DNA from: Lacicoccus halitifaciens
GTDB lineage: Bacteria > Bacillota > Bacilli > Staphylococcales > Salinicoccaceae
DNA: 64,000 nucleotides
NCBI RefSeq assembly: GCF_040544485.1
Contig: NZ_JBDZDV010000001.1
Coordinates: forward strand, 496,001-560,000
Reading direction: 5' to 3'
Positions 35,969 through 43,781 of this stretch are shown piece after piece. Position 1 is the stretch's first letter; the number at the start of each line of letters is the position of its first letter. The notes under the pieces are model-generated. The model ran no database searches and had not been told where the DNA came from. It saw only the letters and a list, made by a program, of their open reading frames with translations. The position numbers and the translations under genes are program-made.

Positions 35969-37700
35969 TCCCGTCACCCCCGCTCCGGTAGTATTGATTC
36001 TGCTCTGCATACCATCCCCTGCCGCCTGCCAGTTCATCATGGCGGCCCGCCTCCACGATTTCACCTTCATCCATGACGACGATCATGTCCGCATGCTGGA
36101 CTGCTGACAGCCGGTGGGTGACGATGATCGTCGTCCTGCCTTTCCGGCTTTCGCGTATGCCCCGGATGATCCTCGCCTCGGTTTTCGCATCCACTGCGCT
36201 GAGTGCATCATCCAGGATGAGGATATCCGGATCTTTGACGAGGCTCCTGGCGATGGATATGCGCTGCTTCTGGCCGCCGCTCAATGCGACACCTTTTTCA
36301 CCGACCATCGTATCAAGCCCCTCCGGCATCCTTTCAAGATCCGTATCGAGGGCGCTGAGTTCTATTGCACGTTGCAATGTTTCCTCATCCGCCCCGGGAT
36401 TGCCGAACAATATATTCTCCCTGACCGTCCTTGAAAATAAAATATTTTCCTGGGAGACATAGCCGATCCTTTCCCTCAGTTCCTTCCTGTCGAGCCGGGT
36501 GATGTTGATGCCGTCGATGATCAGGCTGCCCCCGCCCGGCGGATACAGCCGCAGAAGCTGCTTGATCAGCGTGGTCTTCCCGCTGCCGGTCCTGCCGACG
36601 ATGCCGAGGGTCTCCCCTGCCCCAAGGCGTATATTGATGTCTTTTAAATTCCGGCCGCTGCTCGAAGGATAGCTGAACGACACTGCATCAAAATCGATTG
36701 CATGTGAAGAGATATGACCGGTGCCCGCATCCGGCACATCATCCTCCGTATCGAGGATTTCATAGATGCGGGCAAGCGAGGCATTGCCGCGCTGCATGAT
36801 ATTGAACAGCATGCCCATGGCGAACATCGGCCATATGAGCATATTAAGATATATGTTGAAAGTGACCACATCCCCGACCGACATGCGGCCTTCGTTGACC
36901 AGCACCGCCCCGTATCCGAAGGCGATGATGAAACTGAGTGAAACGACGAAGATCGTAAGCGGCTGAAATAATGCATCGAGTCTTTCGACCTTCATGAATT
37001 TCCTCAAATAATCATCGGTCATCCTTGTGAAACGCCCGGCCTCCGCGTCCTCCTGTACATAGCTGCGTGTCAGCCTCACACCCTCCACCGCTTCAAGAGC
37101 CGAATCATTCATATATCCGAACGATTTCTGACTTTCCGCATGGTGTTTATTGATGAGGCGGCCGAGCTGGACTTCGATGATGATGAGCAGCGGGAGCGGC
37201 AGCAGTGCAAACACCGTGAGTTCCAGACTGATGGTGAAGGCCATCACCAGCACGATCGTTCCGAGGAAAGTACTCGCATCGAGGAGCGTGATGAGGCCGA
37301 AGCCCATGGCCTTGTTGATGCTGCGCATATCGTTGGTCGCCTTCGCCATCAGCTCCCCGGTCTTGTTCCGTTCATAAAAACCCGGGGAGAGGGTGAGGAA
37401 CTTCTGCATCATCCTCAGCCTTAAAATCCTTTCTATATTGTAGGCGTTCCCGAATAACAGAGAAAACCAGGTGTAGAGCAGGAAGTAAGTCAGTATGATC
37501 ACAATCACGAATATTATAAAAATCATCCACATATAGCCCTGCGTCATTTCGCCCGTGTCGATGAGGTCGATCGTCCACCCGATCAGCTGCGGCGGAATCA
37601 CTTCCATCAGGTTGGAGATGACGGCGAGCAGGATGACCAGCAGATACTTGAATTTATGTTCTGAAAAGTACCACTTTAATTTAAATATGAAATCCAGCAT
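35961..37700 (-). CDS. Heterodimeric ABC multidrug exporter, BmrC-like subunit
   Basis: Half-transporter of 579 aa with six membrane segments and an ATPase domain. Walker A is GRTGSGKTT and the signature is a normal LSGGQKQ, but Walker B reads DILILDDALSAVD, with aspartate where the catalytic glutamate belongs. BmrC of Bacillus shows the same degenerate site. The gene follows a 27-codon leader ORF and two terminators, an arrangement like bmrB-bmrC-bmrD, so drug-induced expression is likely. The ribosome site (GTGGG) is weak. Confidence 0.86.
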   Translation of the reverse strand: MLDFIFKLKWYFSEHKFKYLLVILLAVISNLMEVIPPQLIGWTIDLIDTGEMTQGYMWMIFIIFVIVIILTYFLLYTWFSLLFGNAYNIERILRLRMMQKFLTLSPGFYERNKTGELMAKATNDMRSINKAMGFGLITLLDASTFLGTIVLVMAFTISLELTVFALLPLPLLIIIEVQLGRLINKHHAESQKSFGYMNDSALEAVEGVRLTRSYVQEDAEAGRFTRMTDDYLRKFMKVERLDALFQPLTIFVVSLSFIIAFGYGAVLVNEGRMSVGDVVTFNIYLNMLIWPMFAMGMLFNIMQRGNASLARIYEILDTEDDVPDAGTGHISSHAIDFDAVSFSYPSSSGRNLKDINIRLGAGETLGIVGRTGSGKTTLIKQLLRLYPPGGGSLIIDGINITRLDRKELRERIGYVSQENILFSRTVRENILFGNPGADEETLQRAIELSALDTDLERMPEGLDTMVGEKGVALSGGQKQRISIARSLVKDPDILILDDALSAVDAKTEARIIRGIRESRKGRTTIIVTHRLSAVQHADMIVVMDEGEIVEAGRHDELAGGRGWYAEQNQYYRSGGDGNG

Positions 37701-37737
37701 GATTAACCCACTTTCTTAAGATGATAGAATTTTGCCA

Positions 37738-37770
37738 TAAAAAAAGTGCACACTATTTTTGTGCACACTT
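37738..37770 (-). terminator. Second leader terminator upstream of the BmrCD-like exporter
   Basis: Minus strand stem AAGTGTGCAC/GTGTGCACTT (two G-U pairs), seven-base loop, seven T residues. It lies between the first leader terminator and the BmrC-like start codon. Confidence 0.8.
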
Positions 37771-37778
37771 GAATCAGG

Positions 37779-37806
37779 CATAAAAACAGGGAGACGCACG
37801 CCTCCC
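37779..37806 (-). terminator. First leader terminator (attenuator) upstream of the BmrCD-like exporter
   Basis: Minus strand stem GGGAGGC/GTCTCCC (37806-37789, one G-U pair) with a GTGC loop and tail TGTTTTTATG. Its 5' arm GGAGGC (37805-37800) is an exact complement of GCCTCC in codons 17-18 of the leader ORF, which allows a competing antiterminator. Confidence 0.78.
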
Positions 37807-37831
37807 ACGGTGTATATCGGGTTGATCACTT

Positions 37832-37915
37832 TTAGCTGATCCGTTTGCAAATATCCCGGCAGGAGGCACTATTCAGTTCAATGTTGTCATGATAATGAGC
37901 TTTTGGATGAGTCAT
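37832..37915 (-). CDS. 27-aa leader peptide of the BmrCD-like exporter (BmrB-like by position)
   Basis: A short ORF with a near-perfect ribosome site AAGGAGG eight bases before its ATG. It starts MTHPKAHYHD and ends SCRDICKRIS. A strong promoter lies upstream and two terminators downstream, before the ABC exporter genes. In Bacillus subtilis the bmrB leader ORF controls bmrCD through ribosome-mediated attenuation when translation inhibitors slow the ribosome. The same layout here supports a regulatory rather than a structural role. Sequence similarity to BmrB is not claimed. Confidence 0.72.
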   Translation of the reverse strand: MTHPKAHYHDNIELNSASCRDICKRIS

Positions 37916-37945
37916 GTCTTCGTCCTCCTTTTCCATGATGGTTTT

Positions 37946-37974
37946 ATTATATTTCAAAAAGGGTAAAATTTCAA
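37946..37974 (-). promoter_or_regulatory. Promoter of the leader ORF and exporter operon
   Basis: Minus strand TTGAAA (37974-37969), 17-base spacer, TATAAT (37951-37946). Start would be about 25 bases upstream of the leader ORF ATG. Confidence 0.85.
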
Positions 37975-38146
37975 TAAGATGTTAATTTTTCAATTTGCCG
38001 CGTCACATCAACGTTTTGCCCGATTAAAGATTGTCTTAAATGGAGCCCGCAGAAAAAAATTAAAAAAAGTTGGGTCAAAGTGATTGCTTATTTTATAAAA
38101 CCCTAGTACCTTATACTTTAATAACAAATACCTAGAGGTGGGAACC

Positions 38147-38569
38147 ATGTACAAAAATATCTTGTTGCCCTATGATTTCAGCAATTCATTCGATAACGTC
38201 CCGGAACAGCTGGAGAAACTCGTCCGTAACGAGCCAGAGCATATGATCACAGTTTTCAATGTCATATCTGAAGGTGAGCATGCAGACAGCGTCCAGTATA
38301 GAAGAAAGCATCTTGATTTCATCATCAGTGAGAGGGCAGAACGTTTAGAACCTTTCCTCACGCGCCTTGAAGAACTCGGCCTGAATTATCAGGTGGAGTT
38401 CGAATCCGGAATGATCAAGCAGACGATATTAAGAAAGATCAACAACAACAATTACGATGTCGTCGTCATGAGCAACAAGCGTGCAAAGCGTGAAATTAAA
38501 CATGTCCTGGGCCAGGTTACACACAAGATTGCGAAACGTTCCAATAAGCCGGTTATGATCGTCAAATAA
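38147..38569 (+). CDS. Universal stress protein (UspA family)
   Basis: The 140-aa protein starts MYKNILLPYDFSNSF, the usual beta-1 motif with aspartate, and ends with a nucleotide-binding-like segment near GQVTHKIAKRSNKPVMIVK. The G-2x-G-9x-G(S/T) ATP motif is not clear, as the GQV...SNKP region lacks the second glycine. It may therefore be a non-ATP-binding member. ATG 38147 follows GAGGTGGG. Single gene, with a terminator at 38722-38758. Role is general stress survival by family. Confidence 0.82.
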   Translation: MYKNILLPYDFSNSFDNVPEQLEKLVRNEPEHMITVFNVISEGEHADSVQYRRKHLDFIISERAERLEPFLTRLEELGLNYQVEFESGMIKQTILRKINNNNYDVVVMSNKRAKREIKHVLGQVTHKIAKRSNKPVMIVK

Positions 38570-38863
38570 TCACTTTTACGCTAAAATCACATGTTCCCAA
38601 GAATTACGTACGATGACCAGATCCTTCAGGCCGCTTCCACTCTTCATCCAGACTGTCCGCATCAATGATGCCGCCGGTCCCTCTAGGCGCACGACGCGAA
38701 AGGAAGCCACAGACCTGAACACATAAACCCCGCAAGCCTTACGGCTTGCGGGGTTTATCATTTAAATATATTAGATTTAAATTAAAATTATCTCGTAGCA
38801 TTATTGAATGCACAGGATAATCAATATACTTCAGCCATTTTTTATGGAGTTTTCCTTCTGGAA
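38570..38863. other. Intergenic stretch with terminator, no gene seen
   Basis: Apart from the strong hairpin at 38722-38758 I see no coding signal. A 61-codon frame on minus runs through the hairpin and is not credible. After about 38760 the composition turns AT-rich. Confidence 0.6.
38722..38758. terminator. Bidirectional terminator
   Basis: Perfect stem AAACCCCGCAAGCC/GGCTTGCGGGGTTT with a TTAC loop, flanked by AT on both sides. It can end the stress-protein transcript (plus) and back up the SDR transcript (minus). Confidence 0.85.
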
Positions 38864-39622
38864 TTAGTGAGTCATATTTCCGTTATCGATGATGAGTTCG
38901 GTTCCTGTTACAGCCTTCGCATCATCACTCGCCAGGTAAACTACGCCATTTGCAATATCTACCGGGTCAGCAATGTGGTTCGGAAGTGGACTTGCAGCTT
39001 TATTACTCTCCCAAAGGTCCGGGCTTTCGTCAAAAACTTTTTTCAACATATCCGTCATGATTCCGCCCGGGTATACAGAGTTGCAACGGATATTATCCTT
39101 GGCGAAATTATGTGCAACATGTTTAGATAACGCACGAACGCTGCCTTTGGATGCTGAATAAGCAGCATCTCCACCATCAGCTGCACCTGATTTCAAAGCG
39201 CCGATCGATGCAATATTCACAATGGATCCCCCACCGTTTTCCTGCATCTTCGGAATACTTTTTTGGATCCCCAAAAGTGTGCCGAGAGAATTAACCTGCA
39301 TAACTTTCATATATTCTTCCGGTTTCAGGTCCAGCACCCCTTTGTTTGACATCATGGCTGCGTTGTTGACCAAAACATCGACTTTCCCAAATGTTTCGAT
39401 TGTAGTATCTACAATTTCCTGCCAACCGTTTTCGTCAGTTACATCCAACTTTAAACCGAGAGTATGCTCGCCATATTTAGCCATCGTCTCTTTCAACTTT
39501 TCTTCGTTCAGATCTACTCCGACAACTTTCGCACCTTCTTCAGCAATACGCTTAACAAGTGCTTCGCCTAATCCCTGTGCTGCACCGGTAACAATTGCAA
39601 CTTTACCATCTAATCTACCCAT
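38864..39622 (-). CDS. Short-chain dehydrogenase/reductase
   Basis: Classical SDR of 252 aa with a Rossmann motif TGAAQGLGEA (about residue 12), NNAAM, the catalytic serine in NIASIGAL and the YxxxK pair in AYSASKGSV (about residue 158). An aspartate after beta-2 (VVGVDLNEE) suggests NAD rather than NADP. The gene and its flanks are more AT-rich than neighbours, with plainer codon use, so recent transfer is possible. Monocistronic. The substrate cannot be told. Confidence 0.85.
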   Translation of the reverse strand: MGRLDGKVAIVTGAAQGLGEALVKRIAEEGAKVVGVDLNEEKLKETMAKYGEHTLGLKLDVTDENGWQEIVDTTIETFGKVDVLVNNAAMMSNKGVLDLKPEEYMKVMQVNSLGTLLGIQKSIPKMQENGGGSIVNIASIGALKSGAADGGDAAYSASKGSVRALSKHVAHNFAKDNIRCNSVYPGGIMTDMLKKVFDESPDLWESNKAASPLPNHIADPVDIANGVVYLASDDAKAVTGTELIIDNGNMTH

Positions 39623-39849
39623 TACAGTAACTCATCCTTTATTTATATTAACGATTTTATATCCATATTATAACATTTGAATCTTATCCACTGTGAAAAA
39701 CTGCCTATACGGCATGTACGAAAAATTTAATCCAGCACTCTATATAAATAATCGTTTTTAGTATTTATGTAAATCAATAAAATAGAAGAGTAATTTCTTT
39801 TGAGAGGGCGATGTTCAGATATTTACCTTCTTATTATTCGTCTGAACAA

Positions 39850-39882
39850 TAAAAGACCGTAAACTTAATAATTTACGGTCTT
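39850..39882 (-). terminator. Terminator after the methionine-transport operon
   Basis: Stem AAGACCGTAAA/TTTACGGTCTT (39853-39882), eight-base loop, T-rich tail on minus; just past the aminotransferase stop. Confidence 0.85.
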
Positions 39883-39902
39883 CTTCTCAATAAGAGTAGT
39901 CA

Positions 39903-41060
39903 TCATTTCCATAGCTCTGCAATGCTTTTGAATCTTTCTATGCACTCATCGAGCTTGCCATCTTCGACGGCAAGGGAGATGCGTATGAAATCCTTCCCTC
40001 TTGAGCCGAACGGGATGCCCGGTGTCGCCAGAATGGATTGCTCCTTGAGGAGGTATGTCACAAAACTCTCGCCGTCGAATCCTTCCGGCACACGGATCCA
40101 ACCGAATATGCCGCCTTCAATCGGACGGATCGGGATGCCCGATTCTGAAAGTGCCTGAACCACTTTCTCTTTCCTTGATTCAAAGATTTCATTCTGACAA
40201 AGGAGGAATTCATCCCCTTCATCCAACGCAGCGATGGAAGCTTCCTGCAGCACACCCCACATGCCGGTCTGCGTATGATCCTGATAAGTGTTGATTGCTT
40301 CAATCATCTCTTTATTGCCGACCGCAAAACCGGACCGGAACCCCGACATATTATAGCTTTTCGAAAATGAGTAAACTTCAATAGAGGTCGAGAATTCCGG
40401 ATCGCTCTGGAGGATGCTCGGATGTTTATTATCATAACCGAACGCTGCATAGGCGAAGTCATGGACGATTTTAATGCCGGTGTCCCTGAAACGCCGTATG
40501 GTGTCGTCGAAGAAATCTTTTGAAGCGACGGTGCCGAGCGGATTGGAAGGATAATTTAAATAGATCAGCCGGGCATTATCCAGCTCTTCCTGCTTCAATG
40601 CATCATAATCCGGCAGGAAGTCGTTCTCTTCCAGAAGCGGCAGCTCATACTCGACGCCCCTCGCAAGGTCCACACCTGCGGCATAATCCGCATAACCCGG
40701 ATTCGGCAGATAGACGCCCTCCCCCGGTTCGATGAAAATCATCGGGAACTGGACGAGCATGCTTTTCGTCCCGTAAAGGATCGCAATGTTCTCATCCTTC
40801 AGTTCCACGCCGTAATGCCTTCTGTAAAAATCGATGATCGCTTTTTTGAATTCCGGACGCCCGCGGAACCCGGGATACTTGTGGTTCTCCGGGTTATCGA
40901 CCGCCGATTTGACCGTTTCCGTGACGGTGTCAGGCGCCGGCCCGTCGGGTATGCCGACCGCCATATTGATCAGCGGCTTCTCCCCGATATCGAGATCGTC
41001 ACTCAATGTATTGACACTGGCAAAGTAACTGTCGGGCACCGACTTCAATAATTCATTCAT
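39903..41060 (-). CDS. PLP-dependent aminotransferase (class I/II) in the methionine transport operon
   Basis: The 385-aa protein is a fold-type I aminotransferase: YPGFRGRPEFKKAI at the N-terminal domain, NPGYADYAAG, NYPSNPLGT, the PLP lysine in SFSKSYNMSGFRSGF (about residue 235) and a C-terminal arginine in FIRISLA. It lies three bases after metQ in an operon with a SAM riboswitch, so it should act on methionine-related compounds. One option is the keto acid of methionine salvage; that is inference. Resembles LL-diaminopimelate aminotransferase-like proteins too. Confidence 0.82.
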   Translation of the reverse strand: MNELLKSVPDSYFASVNTLSDDLDIGEKPLINMAVGIPDGPAPDTVTETVKSAVDNPENHKYPGFRGRPEFKKAIIDFYRRHYGVELKDENIAILYGTKSMLVQFPMIFIEPGEGVYLPNPGYADYAAGVDLARGVEYELPLLEENDFLPDYDALKQEELDNARLIYLNYPSNPLGTVASKDFFDDTIRRFRDTGIKIVHDFAYAAFGYDNKHPSILQSDPEFSTSIEVYSFSKSYNMSGFRSGFAVGNKEMIEAINTYQDHTQTGMWGVLQEASIAALDEGDEFLLCQNEIFESRKEKVVQALSESGIPIRPIEGGIFGWIRVPEGFDGESFVTYLLKEQSILATPGIPFGSRGKDFIRISLAVEDGKLDECIERFKSIAELWK

Positions 41061-41063
41061 CGC

Positions 41064-41870
41064 CTACTCCTCCTCTTCAGGTTTATCGAAACCGTCGAAC
41101 TCTTCATCGATGACCTGGTCAAAATAATCGGACTGTACAGCCGTCACCAGATCCTCTGCAAGCTGGCTGTCGGCATCGGAGGCATTGATGACTACCTGGT
41201 TCCTGACATATTCATTCATGACTTCAAGGGCGAGCGCATCATTCAGGTCCATGCCACTGGCAAGGGCAAAGTTCCCCGGCACAAGCGACAGTCCGATCTG
41301 GTCCACGCTCCTCGGCAGCTGCCCGGCATCCTGGAAGACGAATTCAAGGTTTTTATTGTTCGCTGTAATGTCCGCCTCTTCGATTGCGAACGTGTTCGCA
41401 ACCTCGCTGATGCTGATCAGTCCGGCCTCCTCGAGCGTGAGGAACCCTCTGGACGCATTGACGGGGTCGAGCGGCAGCGCCACTTCACTGCCGTTTTCTA
41501 TCGCTTCGATGCTGTCATATTCACCTGAATAAAGACCCATCGGCGCCGTCGGCACCTGGACCAGTGCTTCCAGATCCGTGCCGTTCTCTTCATTGAAATC
41601 TTCCATGAACAGCACGTTCTGGTAAAGGTTCGCATCGAGATCGCCATTGTGGAGCGCGTTGTTCGGCTGTACATAATCGGTGTATTCAATGATTTCCACC
41701 GAATAGCCCATCTCTTCAAGCGGCGGCTTCAGCGCGAAGTTCACCATATCACTGAAAGGGCCGGTCGAGGCGCCGATCGTGATGACTTCACCTTCATCTT
41801 CATATAACAAAACACTCGATAGTATGATCACACCGAGAGTGCCTGCGAGAAACAATAAGATTCCGCGCAT
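41064..41870 (-). CDS. metQ: MetQ/NlpA family methionine-binding protein without lipobox cysteine
   Basis: The 268-aa protein has NlpA family marks (ITIGASTGPFSDMVNFALKP written in part, YVQPNNALHNGDLDANLYQN). The N-terminus MRGILLFLAGTLGVIILSSVLL is hydrophobic, but no cysteine follows, so the usual lipoprotein anchor is missing. It may stay attached by an uncleaved helix. It delivers methionine to the MetNP transporter. The stop lies three bases before the aminotransferase start. Confidence 0.87.
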   Translation of the reverse strand: MRGILLFLAGTLGVIILSSVLLYEDEGEVITIGASTGPFSDMVNFALKPPLEEMGYSVEIIEYTDYVQPNNALHNGDLDANLYQNVLFMEDFNEENGTDLEALVQVPTAPMGLYSGEYDSIEAIENGSEVALPLDPVNASRGFLTLEEAGLISISEVANTFAIEEADITANNKNLEFVFQDAGQLPRSVDQIGLSLVPGNFALASGMDLNDALALEVMNEYVRNQVVINASDADSQLAEDLVTAVQSDYFDQVIDEEFDGFDKPEEEE

Positions 41871-42530
41871 CTATTTCCCCTCCTCGCGGCGACTGAGGAA
41901 GTCACCGATCCATTGTATCAGCTGCACGATGATGATCAGCAGTATCACCGTGACCACCATCGTGAGCGTGTCGTACCTGTAGTAGCCGTAACGTATCGCA
42001 AGGTCCCCGATGCCGCCGCCGCCGACCACACCTGCCGTCGCACTGAATGCGATGATGGTGATGATCGTGAGCGTGATCGCCTGGATGATGCCCTTCTTCG
42101 CTTCCGGAATCAGGACATCCGTCACAATCATGAACACCGAAGCTCCGCCTGCGATGCTCGCTTCGATCACCCCGCTGTGGATGCTGTTGAAGCTCGATTC
42201 CACGAGACGCGCGAACAGCGGCACGGCAGCAATCGACAGGGCGACACTCGCAAACACCGGACCGTGTGAGGCATTAACGAGCCATGTCGCAAACGGCATG
42301 ATGGCAACGATTAAAATGATGAACGGGAATGACCGTATGACGTTCACCAGCGCCCCGAGGATCTGGTTCAACGGCTTTATCTTGAACAACAGATGATGCT
42401 GCGTGATGAATAAGAGCACACCGAGCGGCAGTCCGACGAGCACCGCAAAGAAAATCGATATCGACACCATCAGCGTCGTCTCAAGGAAGGCCCTGTAGAG
42501 CAGCGGCCATAAGTTCGATAGATCAGTCAT
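41871..42530 (-). CDS. metP: Methionine ABC transporter permease
   Basis: Integral membrane protein of 219 aa with five or six hydrophobic segments. It has the MetI-type signature LVNVIRSFPFIILIVAIMPF and the EAA loop VIEASIAGGASVFMIVTDVLIPEAKKG in split form. It overlaps metN by eight bases and abuts metQ, so the three parts of the importer are made together. Confidence 0.92.
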   Translation of the reverse strand: MTDLSNLWPLLYRAFLETTLMVSISIFFAVLVGLPLGVLLFITQHHLLFKIKPLNQILGALVNVIRSFPFIILIVAIMPFATWLVNASHGPVFASVALSIAAVPLFARLVESSFNSIHSGVIEASIAGGASVFMIVTDVLIPEAKKGIIQAITLTIITIIAFSATAGVVGGGGIGDLAIRYGYYRYDTLTMVVTVILLIIIVQLIQWIGDFLSRREEGK

Positions 42531-43536
42531 AAATCTCAGCCCTTTCCACTCCCGGCGTCCTGTCGATGCTTTCTATAAGCCGCCTGATTTCATCTGCCTC
42601 ACCCGTCACCTGCAGCATCAGTATGCCGAGCGGGATGCCGTTGATGTACTCCACACGCCCGTTCAATATACTGATGGAGAGGTCATAGTTCCTGTAAAGC
42701 TTGTTCAGATGGTTCTCTTCTGCACTTTCACGCAGGAATTTCAAGGTGATGATCTGGTTCTCTGCGGTCTCCTCGATATGCGCCGGCACTTCGAAATCAT
42801 AGATGTCCTGAACGAATCCCCTGGTCACTTCATGCTTCGGCTCGCTGAATATTTGGTAGACATCGCCGAGCTCGATAATTTCACCGTCCGACATGACGCC
42901 GACACGCTCTGCAAGCTCCTTGATGACTTCCATCTCATGGGTGATGACGACGATGGTGATGCCGAGTTCCTTATTGATCCGCTTCAAAAGGCTTAAAATC
43001 GTCTTCGTCGTATCAGGATCCAGCGCACTTGTCGCCTCGTCACTAAGAAGGACATCGGGATCATTGGCAAGCGCCCGGGCGATGCCGACACGCTGCTTCT
43101 GACCGCCGCTCAAGTTTTTGGGATAGACCGTCTTCTTATCAGACAGCCCCACCAGTTCAAGCAGTTCGTCGATCCGGCCGTCCCGCTTATCTTTCGGGTA
43201 GTCGGCAGCCTTCAGCACAAAATTGATGTTCTCAGCAACGGTCTTCGATTCGATGAGGTTGAACTGCTGGAAAATCATGCCGATCTTCCGGCGCTTGACC
43301 CTGAGGTCTTTATTGCTCAAAGCCGTCATCTCATCATCACCGACATGGATCGTCCCCGACGTCGGCGACTCCAGCATATTGATCAGCCTGAGCAGAGTAC
43401 TTTTGCCCGCACCACTGAAACCGATCAGGCCGAATATTTCACCTTCGTGGATCGTCAACGAAGTCGGCCGCAGTGCATTGATCTCCTTACCCTTATGTAA
43501 GTAGGTTTTCGTTACATCCTTGAATACGATGGACAT
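42523..43536 (-). CDS. metN: Methionine ABC transporter ATPase with NIL domain
   Basis: The 337-aa protein has Walker A GFSGAGKST, signature NLSGGQKQR, and a Walker B that reads VLLSDEATSALD. A C-terminal NIL (ACT-like) domain from about residue 265 binds methionine and inhibits transport in known MetN proteins. First gene of metN-metP-metQ-aminotransferase, behind the SAM riboswitch. Confidence 0.94.
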   Translation of the reverse strand: MSIVFKDVTKTYLHKGKEINALRPTSLTIHEGEIFGLIGFSGAGKSTLLRLINMLESPTSGTIHVGDDEMTALSNKDLRVKRRKIGMIFQQFNLIESKTVAENINFVLKAADYPKDKRDGRIDELLELVGLSDKKTVYPKNLSGGQKQRVGIARALANDPDVLLSDEATSALDPDTTKTILSLLKRINKELGITIVVITHEMEVIKELAERVGVMSDGEIIELGDVYQIFSEPKHEVTRGFVQDIYDFEVPAHIEETAENQIITLKFLRESAEENHLNKLYRNYDLSISILNGRVEYINGIPLGILMLQVTGEADEIRRLIESIDRTPGVERAEIYD

Positions 43537-43557
43537 GCACTCACTCCTTTTTCTTCA

Positions 43558-43710
43558 AAATAAAAAAGCCATCTGCACTGATGCAGATGACCGGATGGAT
43601 TATCGTTCAAGCATCTGCTTGTTGGAATTGGCACAGTGCCTTATGGCCCGCTGCCGAGACATCACCGGGCCAAGCCCCTCCGTCTGCTCTGGATAATTGC
43701 TATACAATTG
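43558..43710 (-). promoter_or_regulatory. SAM-I (S-box) riboswitch with terminator, upstream of metN
   Basis: On the minus strand the aptamer spans 43697-43599, closed by P1 ATTATC/GATAAT. It contains CAGAGCAGACGGAGGGG, the GGCCCGGTGATG segment and a P4 hairpin AAGC/GCTT, which match the SAM-I consensus. A terminator stem CATCTGCA/TGCAGATG (43589-43570) with six U residues follows. SAM binding should favour termination and lower expression of the whole operon. Confidence 0.9.
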
Positions 43711-43716
43711 AAGTCA

Positions 43717-43745
43717 ATCATATATTAAAGGCGCCTCCATTGCAA
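43717..43745 (-). promoter_or_regulatory. Promoter of the SAM riboswitch/met operon
   Basis: Minus strand TTGCAA (43745-43740), 17-base spacer, TATGAT (43722-43717); transcription would begin just before the aptamer. Confidence 0.65.
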
Positions 43746-43781
43746 GAGGGCTTCATATGACTTGAACCTGATTTACGGGGG

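Noticed and set aside
35330..36076. Long plus-strand ORF of 248 codons opposite the exporter genes
   Set aside because: His/Asp/Arg-rich composition typical of an antisense shadow of a GC-rich gene; the minus frame has all ABC motifs.
38576..38761. 61-codon minus ORF
   Set aside because: Runs through a perfect terminator stem; no ribosome site.
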